DNA from: Endozoicomonas sp965208385
GTDB taxonomy: Bacteria > Pseudomonadota > Gammaproteobacteria > Pseudomonadales > Endozoicomonadaceae
Assembly: GCA_965208385.1 (NCBI GenBank)
Contig: CBDBOO010000072.1
Location: 1 to 64,000, forward strand
Direction of reading: 5' to 3'
DNA length: 64,000 nt
Notes under the pieces: model-generated
Told to the model about the DNA's origin: nothing
Database searches by the model: none
The model's input: only the letters and a program-made list of their open reading frames with translations
Translations under genes and position numbers: made by a program
In this document: one piece after another, positions 28,430 through 36,735 of the stretch
Numbering within the stretch: position 1 is the stretch's first letter
Layout: every line of letters starts with the position of its first letter

Positions 28430-28815
28430 TTATCAAGTATTACAAGGCCATATTTCAGATTGAATTCGCATTCCGTGATGCCAGGCAATATACAGGTCTG
28501 CTGGACTGTCAGTCTTGCCGAAAAGAATCAATACACACTCAGATAAGTGCCTCTTTTTCAGCTCTTAATCTGTTAAAACTGGAGGACTTAAGAGAGAAAA
28601 ATACCCAAGGCCAGAGCGTCATCTCGATTGCCAGTTGGAAAAGGCTGAGGTTCAACCAGCACTTGATGTGCAGAGTTTTTGACTACTTAGGGTTATCCCT
28701 GAGTAGCGATAAAGTCATGGACACCTACGAGCAGCTCAGTGGGTATGGGGCTATCGCTGCCTAAAAGTGTCCGAAGTATTGCTAATATTTAAAACAGCGC
28801 CGTTATGCCTTGTAA

Positions 28816-29136
28816 TTAGTTCATGTATTTAAAGCTTGAAACTCCAAATTGAATTCTATTTATAATTTTTTGATTTAATTCTCTGATAAGTTGCTCCATC
28901 TCCTTTTTCTCAGCTTCCGTTAACTGTGTCTCTTCTAATTTGCAACAAGGGCAACTTCTTCTAATCTTGATCCATTGATTTATGCAAGCTGCATGAAAAA
29001 TGTGACTGCACCTGGAAAGAGTTGTTCCAGAACCATCGCTTATTTCTTCAAGGCATATAGGGCAGTTATCGGATTTTGTTTTCACCGATAATATACAAAA
29101 AAATATAAAAAAAAGTATTCTTATTTTTCTCTTCAT
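28816..29136 (-). CDS. Small secreted RING-H2 finger protein
   Basis: A 106-residue protein with an N-terminal signal peptide or membrane anchor (MKRKIRILFFIFFCILSVKT). A canonical RING-H2 zinc-binding domain follows: CPICLEE, then C-S-H-IF-H-AA-C, ten residues, CPCC. The order is C-x2-C-x14-C-x1-H-x2-H-x2-C-x10-C-x2-C. A charged helical tail (EAEKKEMEQLIRELNQKI) ends it. RING-H2 domains are E3 ubiquitin ligases in eukaryotes; bacteria lack ubiquitin, so a host-directed role is likely but is inference. I chose ATG 29136 because AGGA lies 8 nt upstream; the frame is open 44 codons further. The gene is an island between intron debris and IS-X. Confidence 0.8.
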   Translation of the reverse strand: MKRKIRILFFIFFCILSVKTKSDNCPICLEEISDGSGTTLSRCSHIFHAACINQWIKIRRSCPCCKLEETQLTEAEKKEMEQLIRELNQKIINRIQFGVSSFKYMN

Positions 29137-29313
29137 TGATTTTTCCTGCCAACGATGAAAGGTAGTTTTAGATGCAAGCTGGCAAGGTGAAGATATGTGT
29201 AAGTCTAGCTGTAGTAGCATTGCTTCTATAAAGCCTTTCTCATGATGATTTTCGCATGGTTGTAACATTAGGAATCCAGTAAAACCATGAATGAGAAATG
29301 AGTATAGGCATAC

Positions 29314-29349
29314 ATCGGGTAAGGGCTGGTTTTTCTCCAGCCCTCCCCA
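29314..29349 (-). other. Displaced domain VI of intron T3
   Basis: In reverse this reads TGGGGAGGGCTGG, GAGAAAAA, CCAGCCCTTACCCGAT, identical to the domain VI of T1 and T2. It marks the 3' end of T3, and the next bases (29313 downward, GTATGCCTATACTC) are the original 3' exon. It was moved here by the ISL3-mediated inversion. Confidence 0.88.
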
Positions 29350-29986
29350 GTCGAGTCAACCGGCGGAACCTCCCCGTCAGTTGCTCACAGATCCGGACTT
29401 GAACCTCTCGATTCATCCGGCTCTTCTTATCCAACCGCTGACACACAGCCTGCTCGCCAATGTGCCATTAACCAAGGAGCTTTCTGAGCGATGCGCCCCA
29501 AACATCGAGCTGCACGCTTCTTTCTGCCCCTCAATTTCTTGTATTTTCCCATAGCCCATCGAACCAGAGTGGCTTCCACATATGACAATACTCTTCTCAA
29601 CTCTGATGGATAAAATTTTCCAAAGTAGTTGATCCAGCCCTGAACACGTGGATTGATCAGTTTTGCAAGCTCTTCAAGAGAGTACAATGATCGTTTCGTG
29701 GGAATTTCTAACTCCCTTATCTTGTCTTTGATACGCTGGGCGGATGCCTTGCTCATCGCTGGCAAGAAGTTGGGAAAGAATTTCCCGTACCGGTTTCTGG
29801 CTAATCTCGTTCTGAATGTATAACTTAGAAAATCAAAAGATGTGTTTTCATGCGTTTCTGTTCTGTCCTCATCCTTACAGTAAACCAGTTTCGTCTTTTC
29901 CGGATGCAATGTAAGACCACAGTCGAGTAAACGACGTCTTACTGCTTCCAGCGTGAACTCTGCTTCTTGTTTACTGTGACAATGAA
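29350..29986 (-). mobile_element. Group II intron J, 3' half (inverted)
   Basis: Continuation of intron J (24071-25321), in opposite orientation because of the inversion. It holds the C-terminal RT part, domain V and domain VI, and ends GACTCGAC at 29350. The junction with ISL3 copy 3 carries ACAATGAA (29979-29986), the reverse complement of TTCATTGT at 25314-25321. Confidence 0.9.
29427..29986 (-). pseudogene. Intron J reverse transcriptase, C-terminal part
   Basis: About 185 residues after the YADD block: HSKQEAEF, LDCGLTLHPEKTKLVYCKDE, TSFDFLSYTFRTRLARNRYG, LINPRVQGWINYFGKFYP and the end AHWRAGCVSAVG. This covers the last RT block, thumb and maturase domain of the B lineage. It has no internal stop, but it is disconnected from its N-terminus (24602-25321) by ISL3 copy 3 and the inversion, and cannot make an active enzyme. 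Confidence 0.88.
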
Positions 29987-31316
29987 GGCTCTTCCCTAAT
30001 TTTAGTGGGTGATTTAATCTATATTGAACACTTCAAGGCAAGGATGCCGACATGCGCGATAAAGAACTCTACTCTAAAATACTTGGCGTTGAAACTCCGT
30101 GGCATGTCGCTCACGTGGAACTCTCCATTACTGAAGGAAAAGTCGAAATCTTTCTCGAACATGATGGCAAAAAGCCTTCTAAATGCAGTGTTTGTGATAA
30201 ACCCTCTCCGGGTTACGATCGACGTCAGAAGAAGTGGCGGCATCTGGATACCTGCCAGTTTCAAACCATCCTTATTGCTGATGTTCCGCGTACACAATGT
30301 TCCGATCACGGTGTAAAAACAATACAGGTTCCATGGGCTGAACCGAACTCTGGTTTTACGGCCTTGTTTGAAGCACTTGTTATTGACTGGCTGAAAGAGG
30401 CAACAACCAGTGCAGTTGCCCAACAAATGAAGCTTAGCTGGAATGCCATCGACGGTATCCAACAGCGTGCAGTAGCGAGAGGTCTGGCACGCAGAGTACA
30501 CGACAATCCCAAACGGTTAGCCGTTGACGAAACCTCATTCCAGAAGAGACGTGAGTACGTCACTGTGGTTACAGATCATGAAAAAGGCATTGTTTTACAT
30601 TTGGCCGACAACCATAAAGCTGACAGCCTCAATGAGTACTTTGAGACCCTGACGCCAGACCAGAAAGCCGGTATTGAATGCGTTACCATGGATATGTGGA
30701 AGCCCTTTATCAAGGCAGTCACATTGCATGTGCCAGAAGCCAGGGAGCGAATAGCATTTGACAAGTTCCATGTTGCCCAGTACTTAGGCAATGCGGTCAA
30801 TAAAGTTCGCATAGAAGAGCATAAAGCGCTTATGTCTACAGGGTCAGACTTACTCAAAGGTACCCGGTTTGACTGGCTAACAAATCCTGAAAATATGAGC
30901 GATGAAAAGTGGGAAGCGTTCGAGCCGTTGCGTGATTCAAAGCTGAAAACAGCACGAGCCTGGGCCATCAAAGAGATGGCGATGACACTGTGGAATTACA
31001 CATCACGAGCTTGGGCTATCAAGGCATGGAAACGGTGGCTGAGCTGGGCACTGAGGTGTCGGCTTGAACCTGTTCGTAAAGTGGCCAAGATGATCAAAGA
31101 ACACCTGTGGGGAATTATTAACGCAATAGTTCTGAAAGCCGACAATGGCCGTGCAGAAGGCATGAATGGAAAGATACAGCGACTCAAGGGTCGAGCCTAC
31201 GGTTACAGAAACAGAGAAAGGTTCAAAACTGCAATTTACTTTCATTGTGGTGGCCTTGATCTTTATCCAAGAGGGGTGAATCGCTGAAATTTACCCACAC
31301 AATCTGAGGTAGAGCC
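29987..31316 (+). mobile_element. ISL3-family element, copy 3
   Basis: 1330 bp. The left flank is ACAATGAA (intron J) and the right flank is TCTTTTTC (IS-X). These are the reverse complements of the two flanks of copy 2. Copies 2 and 3 are in opposite orientation. Confidence 0.95.
30052..31287 (+). CDS. ISL3-family transposase (copy 3)
   Basis: A 411-residue transposase matching copies 1 and 2, with the zinc-finger-like N-terminus, DETSFQKRREY, MDMWKPFIKAV, DKFHVAQYL and C-terminal GMNGKIQRLKGRAYG motifs. Only silent differences are visible (for example AGAGACGTG against AGAGGCGTG near 30545). The frame is intact. With copy 2 it bounds the inverted segment 26652-29986. Confidence 0.93.
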   Translation: MRDKELYSKILGVETPWHVAHVELSITEGKVEIFLEHDGKKPSKCSVCDKPSPGYDRRQKKWRHLDTCQFQTILIADVPRTQCSDHGVKTIQVPWAEPNSGFTALFEALVIDWLKEATTSAVAQQMKLSWNAIDGIQQRAVARGLARRVHDNPKRLAVDETSFQKRREYVTVVTDHEKGIVLHLADNHKADSLNEYFETLTPDQKAGIECVTMDMWKPFIKAVTLHVPEARERIAFDKFHVAQYLGNAVNKVRIEEHKALMSTGSDLLKGTRFDWLTNPENMSDEKWEAFEPLRDSKLKTARAWAIKEMAMTLWNYTSRAWAIKAWKRWLSWALRCRLEPVRKVAKMIKEHLWGIINAIVLKADNGRAEGMNGKIQRLKGRAYGYRNRERFKTAIYFHCGGLDLYPRGVNR

Positions 31317-31840
31317 TCTTTTTCTGATCCAGTGTTTGTTGGGCATCAAGCGGGTAAGCCGTATTGGATTGAAGATCAACCACGCTGAGCAATGAGAGCT
31401 CCAGCCCACGCTCAGCTTTACCAGTACAGCCACGCCAAAACATGCCAAGCCCGTCTGTATTTTTGCCGCTTTTGGTCATAAAGCTGGCATCAAGGGCAGC
31501 AATCAGCTCGCTTGTCGTTGAAAATACTTCAGATAGCATCAGGCAATTGAAATGGAAAAAGTCGAAAGACCTCCTGTACCAGCGACTGATCCGTTTCTCG
31601 CTCATTGAAGAGTAGCGGCTCAAGTTACGGAAATTGGCTTTCCCCTGAAATACGACAAGGGCAGAGAAAAGTAATACGATGAAGGTCTTCTGAGGTTTTT
31701 TAACAGTGGACATAGCGTCCAGCGCGGTCTTTACTATGGATTCCATGAGGAAAATTATCAGCATGTAGAGGTTTTAGATTCCACTATTATCGCTGTTTTT
31801 CCTCATGCATACCTTTTTATAAAAAGTGTCCGAAGTATTG
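31317..31840 (-). pseudogene. IS-X transposase N-terminal part (inverted)
   Basis: Encodes MLIIFLMESIVKTALDAM to LDAQQTLDQKK from 31764, the first ~150 residues of the IS-X transposase, including LIAALDASFMTKSGKNTDGL, which carries the first catalytic Asp. The end CAATACTTCGGACAC (reverse) is at 31840. The C-terminal part is at 26652-28781. The break is ISL3 copy 3, with half of the GAAAAAGA target duplication here and the other half next to copy 2. Confidence 0.9.
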
Positions 31841-32608
31841 ACCTTACCCGCTCAACTTCGAACGCTGGCATGGCAGCACCAGCGAACGGTTTATGACCTC
31901 TTATTCAGAATCGCTTCAGACACCCTGAAAGAGTTTGGCGCGAATCCTAAAAACATGGACGCCGATCTGGGCATGACCGGTGTATTGCATACCCACAGTC
32001 GTCGGTTGGATTACCATCCCCATGTACACTTTGTCGTAGCCGGCGGAGGCATCAACACTCGAAGAAATGAGTGGCGAAAACTCAAGGGCAAATATCTGTT
32101 CAATGGTAAGAATCTGGCCAAGGTATTTCGAGCCAAACTCTTGAAAGCACTGGATGAACACAAACTTTTATCCGCAAAATTAAAAGTCACAGTCCCCAAG
32201 GAATGGATCGTTAACTGCACGCATGTCGGCAAAGGATCGTCTGCCCTAAAGTATCTTTCTCGCTACCTTTATAGAGGCGTGATCAGCGATAAAAACATTC
32301 TGTCCAGTCGACAAGGACAAGTCACCTTTGCCTACATCAACAGCGAAACCGGCAAAACAGACACCCGAACTCTGTCTGGTGAAGATTTTTTGTGGTTGGT
32401 ATTAAAACACGTCCTTCCCAAACGCCTCCGACGATCTCGGGATTACGGATTTCTACACAGCAATGCAAAGAAGCGACTGTTTTTGGTGCAGCTACTTCTG
32501 AACGTCATTATCAGCCCAATAAAAGCCATCATTCGACCGGTATTCAAATGCAGAAAGTGTGGCGAATCCATGAAGCACATTGCATTCCGTTTTATGAAAC
32601 CGACCTGA
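31841..32608 (+). pseudogene. IS91-family transposase, N-terminus lost
   Basis: About 255 residues of an IS91-type rolling-circle (HUH, Y2) transposase. It has the metal-binding HUH motif in YHPHVHFVVAGGG and the region ALKYLSRYLYRGVISDKN, which should hold the catalytic tyrosines. The normal N-terminal zinc ribbon and about 130 residues are missing, cut by the IS-X end at 31840. Any start would lie in the IS-X terminal repeat (GTG 31826). The C-terminus has CRKCGESMKHIAF. Bases 32609-32786 are its 3' end and hold no gene. Confidence 0.85.
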
Positions 32609-32870
32609 GTTAATAGAAAGAAATCTTCACCGCCATTCACAAGAACGGAGGGAATAACAAACCGTCTTACAGAATAACAAAGCATCAGACTACTATAATG
32701 CAGTGGTCGGACGGCTTACATCTTGAATAAAGAGCGTTCCGGAAAAACACTCTGATTCAATGTCTACCCAAGAAGTAAACTTCAATGTAAGCGCTCAAGA
32801 TACGACGTATTTCAAAAACTGCACCCAGCTGTCAATCTTATTCCTGTGATCAGCACAGGAGGCTACACCC

Positions 32871-33203
32871 ATGAACCAAACACAGAAACCATTCATTCGA
32901 CTCAATCACGAGCAATGGCAGCAAATAATAAATCAGCAGATTGAAAGCGGTCTGAATCAAAAAAAATTCTGTCAAACCCACAACATCAGTCTTGCGACCT
33001 TTTCAAACTGGAAACGTAAACTGAAAGAGGCATCGGAGTCTCACTCTCAAACTGTGCAACCTCAGCCCGACTCTCATTCTGAACATCCCTCTGACAGGCA
33101 ATGGATTGAACTTCCTGTTGACCTACCATCAACAGCCGAGCACACCCCTTGGCATTTGGAGCTTGAACTACCCGGTGGCGTCATTCTCAGAATGAGACAA
33201 TAA
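32871..33203 (+). CDS. tnpA: IS66 accessory protein TnpA
   Basis: A 110-residue protein with the helix-turn-helix of IS66 Orf1: QQIINQQIESGLNQKKFCQT then NISLATFSNWKRKLKEA. It ends LELELPGGVILRMR, the usual C-terminal strand of this family. It binds DNA and is needed together with TnpB and TnpC for IS66 transposition. A GGAGG ribosome site lies upstream (CAGGAGGCTACACCC). TnpB begins 3 bases after its stop, typical of the translationally coupled IS66 operon. Intact. Confidence 0.9.
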   Translation: MNQTQKPFIRLNHEQWQQIINQQIESGLNQKKFCQTHNISLATFSNWKRKLKEASESHSQTVQPQPDSHSEHPSDRQWIELPVDLPSTAEHTPWHLELELPGGVILRMRQ

Positions 33204-33205
33204 CC

Positions 33206-33574
33206 GTGTTTTTCCCTGAAGCTCAGGTGCGTGTCTGGTTGTATAACCAACCCACCGATATGCGCAAGTCATACGACGGGCTGTCGGCATTAGTAAAAAC
33301 CAAACTTGAGGAAGATCCTCTCAGTGGACAGCTGTTTGTGTTCATCAACCGTAAATGCACCCAATGCAAAATCCTTTACTTCGACCTCGGTGGCTACTGC
33401 ATCTGGAGCAAACGGTTAGAACAGGGACAGTTCCACACCAATGCGGGTGAATCCATAAAACACGCCCTGGAATGGACTGATCTAAAACTAATCCTTGAAG
33501 GCATTGATATCCGTACTGTCCAGCGCTATAAACGTTACAAACATCTACCTATTAGTCACATAAAAAAAGGCTAA
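33206..33574 (+). CDS. tnpB: IS66 accessory protein TnpB
   Basis: A 122-residue IS66 Orf2 protein starting at GTG 33206. It contains the family signature VWLYNQPTDMRKSYDGLSAL, FVFINRKCTQCKILYFD, GGYCIWSKRLEQGQF and WTDLKLILEGID. Its exact biochemical role is unclear in the family, but it is required for transposition with TnpA and TnpC. Intact, with normal length for the family. Confidence 0.92.
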   Translation: MFFPEAQVRVWLYNQPTDMRKSYDGLSALVKTKLEEDPLSGQLFVFINRKCTQCKILYFDLGGYCIWSKRLEQGQFHTNAGESIKHALEWTDLKLILEGIDIRTVQRYKRYKHLPISHIKKG

Positions 33575-34288
33575 AAAGAGCTACCTTTAACACCATGAAT
33601 TTACCCACCCCTGCCCACACCAGCCCTGACTTACATCTGTTCCGACAGATGCAAGTTTTGTTGGCTGATCATAAGCAGGAAATCGAGTCCCTTAAACATC
33701 AGCTGGATTGGTTTAAACAACAACTGTTTGGACAAAAATCCGAAAAACGTCTGATCGATAACCCTGACCAACTGGGGCTTGGCGACATTCTTAAAGAGGC
33801 CGTCCCGGAGCAGGAAGTTCCCACCGAAAAAATCACCTACGAGCGCAAGAAAAAACAGAGACCGGATGATTCCGTTACCGATCAGGGACTGCGCTTTAAC
33901 GACAATGTTCCGGTAGAGCTGATTCATCTGCCTGCCCCTGAAATGCTGGGAGATGACGCTGACCAGTATGAGATCATTGACCAGAAAAACACCTACCGTC
34001 TGGCTCAACGCCCCGGCAGCTACGTTGTTCTGAACTATCAGCGGGATGTCGTCCGGCATAAACCCAGCAAGACCCTAACGACAGTGGCTGCGCCATCCGG
34101 CTTGTTTGACCGAAGCTTTGCCGATGTTAGTTTTATTGCCGGCATGCTGGTTGATAAATACCTGTATCACTTGCCGCTTTACAGGCAGCACCAGCGACTG
34201 GAGGCCAGCGGTGTTACCATCAGCCGTGGCACACTGACTCATCTTGAACGGGTGTTCAGCCTAATTAATGTGAGCCAAGTCAGGTCAT

Positions 34289-35785
34289 ATGAACTATTTT
34301 TACGATAGTCTTAACATAAAGTTTTCTACTATGTCCGCTTGCATCCTCTCAACACAAAATCAGGAAAGCCCCAAATCCTTATCACTATCCAACATGGTCA
34401 CTCTATGCTGGAGTTTGAGGATCGGCTTCAGACTGAACTCAATGAAGCCGGAGTACTGGCATCAGGCCAGCAGTTGGAATGTATGGATACATTGCATCCT
34501 CTCAACACAAAATCAGGAAACCCAAATCCTTATCACTATCCAACATGGTCACTCTATGCTGGAGTTTGAGGATCGGCTTCAGACTGAACTCAATGAAGCC
34601 GGAGTACTGGCATCAGGCCAGCAGTTGGAATGTATGGATACAGATGGATCACCTATCACAATGGGATCTGTCCGTATGAGCTGTAAACGCAAAAAAGAAC
34701 CTAAGGTTTATGAGACTCCATGGGGAGCCGTAAAGGTCGCTCGCAACGTATATCAGAGTAATAAAGGAGGTAAAACGTTTTGTCCTCTGGATCAAAATGC
34801 GCGAATTATTGTCAATTCCACACCGGCTTTTGCGCGCATGGTGAGCTGGAAATACGCACAGATGGCCGCTCCGCAAGTTGAGCAGGATCTCTTGCAAAAT
34901 CATGGCAGAAAGAGCAGTCGTGCAACACTTCGGGATCTCGCTGACGTGGTGGGTAGTGTCGCTCAAATCAAAGAAGAAAAATGGACATACGTCATACCTG
35001 AATTACCCAGGCCGGTTACTACTGTCGCTATAGGGCTTGATAGCGTTAACCTGTTGTATTATGAAGGTTACAGAATCGCTATGTGTGGAACCATTACGCT
35101 GTATGACGATGAGGGTGAACGTCTTTACACCTCGTATTGCGCAGCCGCTCCCGAGTACGGAAAGAAAACCTTCATTGCTCGTTTTTCAGGAGAAATTCGC
35201 AAAGTCAAAGAGCGCTTCCCTGATGCCGTCTACGTAGGTGTTGCGGATGGTGCACCTGATAACTGGACCTTTCTTGAGCCTTTTACATCTTATAGTGTGT
35301 TGGATTTTTATCATGTCTCCGAGTATGTCGCTGAAGCAGCCGAAGCCCTGTATCCGGGGAAAAAACTGACCGGTGAACGCCATGCCTGGCTGAAAGAGAA
35401 ATTACATAACCTCAAGCACAATGAAGGTGAAGCTAAACGGTTACATCGAGAATTAGAGAAAGTGTCTCCAGGCAATAATCGAACCGCCTCGCTGGAAAAA
35501 CTGCTCAAGGCGAGAACCTATTTTAAAAATCACTGGCAACAAATGATTTACCCAGAAGCATTGGAGAAAAAATTACCGATAGGTTCCGGTGTAACGGAAG
35601 CTGCATGCAAGACATTGGTTAAGCAACGAATGTGTCGTTCAGGAATGCGTTGGAAAGAGCAAGGTGCATCCATGCTGCTGACTTTAAGAGCTCTTGTCTG
35701 TTCAACAGGATATTGGGATGAATTCTGGTCAAAGATGAACCGTTACGGATATCCGGTTGCACACAACCTTCTTTTGTTACATTAA
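34289..35785 (+). CDS. ISKra4-family transposase with N-terminal duplication
   Basis: An open frame of 498 residues. After MSACILSTQNQE the sequence from GCATCCTCTC (34341) is repeated from 34494. The first copy has two extra bases, so it is read out of frame (SPKSLSLSNMVTLCW) until the second copy restores the true frame at CILSTQNQETQILITIQHGH. The frame therefore stays open with about 51 added residues, 39 or so of them nonsense. The rest is normal: VAIGLDSVNLLYYEGYRIAM, VADGAPDNWTFLEP, LDFYHVSEYV and LPIGSGVTEAACKTLV. An internal start in the second copy could also give a nearly normal protein. Confidence 0.85.
   Translation: MNYFYDSLNIKFSTMSACILSTQNQESPKSLSLSNMVTLCWSLRIGFRLNSMKPEYWHQASSWNVWIHCILSTQNQETQILITIQHGHSMLEFEDRLQTELNEAGVLASGQQLECMDTDGSPITMGSVRMSCKRKKEPKVYETPWGAVKVARNVYQSNKGGKTFCPLDQNARIIVNSTPAFARMVSWKYAQMAAPQVEQDLLQNHGRKSSRATLRDLADVVGSVAQIKEEKWTYVIPELPRPVTTVAIGLDSVNLLYYEGYRIAMCGTITLYDDEGERLYTSYCAAAPEYGKKTFIARFSGEIRKVKERFPDAVYVGVADGAPDNWTFLEPFTSYSVLDFYHVSEYVAEAAEALYPGKKLTGERHAWLKEKLHNLKHNEGEAKRLHRELEKVSPGNNRTASLEKLLKARTYFKNHWQQMIYPEALEKKLPIGSGVTEAACKTLVKQRMCRSGMRWKEQGASMLLTLRALVCSTGYWDEFWSKMNRYGYPVAHNLLLLH
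34341..34640. repeat. Tandem duplication, about 153-bp period
   Basis: Copy one 34341-34493, copy two from 34494. They differ by a 2-bp indel (AGGAAAGCCCC against AGGAAACCC). The unit covers codons for the N-terminal part of the ISKra4-D transposase. The sister element at 13251-14813 has a single copy. Confidence 0.92.
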
Positions 35786-36735
35786 TCAGGCAGCACACCC
35801 TCTTGAACAGCGTGCAGCCCAATTGCTTCAGCCGATCGCTGAAGATTTGCTTAATAGTTGTCTGGAAAGCGAAACACTGGCGCTGGATGAAACGACGGTA
35901 AAAGCCGGTCGCAAAAGCAAAGGGAAAATGCAAAATGGCTATTTCTGGTGCTTTTATGGTGCCCTGGATGAGATGGCATTTATCTATTCAGCCAGTCGTT
36001 CCTGTGATGTGGTCGAGCCTTACCTGAAAGACTTTGACGGTGTGTTATTAACCGACGGTTATCCCGGATATAGCAGCCTCTGTAAAAAATATCCAAAGAT
36101 CACTCACGCTGAATGCTGGACGCACAGCAGGCGCTACTTCATCAAGACAGAAAAGGCCGAGCCCGAAGCCAGCAAAGAGGCGCTGAATCTGATCGGCGAG
36201 CTGTACAAAGTAGAAGACGATATCCGCACACTTGAACTGAATGGTGAAAAAAAGCGTGACTATCGACAGCAGAAGGCAAAGCCGCTGGTTGATCAGTTCT
36301 TCACCTGGAATCGTGAGCAACTGCGTCGCCTTGATCTGGTTCCGAGTAATCCATTGAGTAAAGCCTTGGGTTATGTCCATAAGCGGGAAAAAGAGTTGCA
36401 GGTTTATCTGGATGATCCGTCAGTAGCTATTGACACAAATCATCTGGAACGTGGTCTTCGGTGCATCCCAATGGGGAAAAAGAACTGGATGTTCTGTTGG
36501 ACGGAAGAAGGTGCGGATAATGTTGCCGTGTTCCAGACGCTCATCATAAGCTGCCGTTTGGCAGGCATTGACCCCTACAAATATCTGGTTGATGTTCTGC
36601 AACGCATCAGTCACCATCCCGCCCGAAAAATCCGAGACCTGTTACCGCGAATTTGGAAAGACAAATTCGGGGCCAGTCCGTTAAAATCCGATCTCGACAA
36701 ATAGGGGGAGTCTGCCCCCTGTTTAAGCGCTTAGA

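Larger units (their letters stand above)
26652..28781 (+). pseudogene. IS-X transposase C-terminal part, interrupted by ISAzo13
   Basis: The 3' part of an IS4-type transposase whose near-complete relative is at 41367-42577. Pieces: 26652-27104 (KKTRVDLYAGHVMGLIEKL, then KLRSDADLLWPYDGPYSG after a shift) and 28430-28764 (KYYKAIFQIEFAFRDARQY to GYGAIAA). A 14-bp tandem duplication (26800-26813 and 26814-26827) is private to this copy. The missing N-terminus lies inverted at 31317-31764. The right end CAATACTTCGGACACTTTTA (reverse) finishes at 28781. Confidence 0.88.
34250..35800 (+). mobile_element. ISKra4-family element ISKra4-D
   Basis: A 1551-bp element with the same ends as ISKra4-C (GGGTGTTCAGCCTAATTAAT and, in reverse, GGGTGTGCTGCCTGATTAAT) and the 8-bp target duplication TCTTGAAC. 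It lacks the MITE of its sister but has a private ~153-bp tandem duplication near the start of the gene. Confidence 0.93.
33595..36704 (+). pseudogene. tnpC: IS66 transposase TnpC, interrupted by ISKra4
   Basis: Transposase of about 515 residues in two pieces. Piece one, 33595-34249, has a coiled coil, the segment LDWFKQQLFGQKSEKR, a zinc/linker region and the start of the core (DKYLYHLPLYRQHQRLEASG). Piece two, 35809-36704, has LALDETTVKAGRKSKGKMQN, LLTDGYPGYSSLC, HAECWTHSRRYF, NHLERGLRCIPMGKKNWMF and ends KSDLDK. The 8-bp duplication TCTTGAAC (34242-34249, 35801-35808) marks the insertion; removing it restores the frame THLEQRAAQLL. Otherwise undamaged, so the insertion looks recent. Confidence 0.93.
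32787..36733 (+). mobile_element. IS66-family element with tnpABC (IS66-a)
   Basis: Classical IS66 layout, tnpA-tnpB-tnpC, with left end GTAAGCGCTCAAGATACG and right end AAGCGCTTA. The tnpC gene is interrupted by an ISKra4 element (34250-35800). Intron I2 starts right after the right end, so the flanking 8-bp duplication cannot be checked there. A G-rich/C-rich hairpin (GGGGG, AGTCTG, CCCCC) lies just inside the right end at 36705-36720. Confidence 0.85.
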
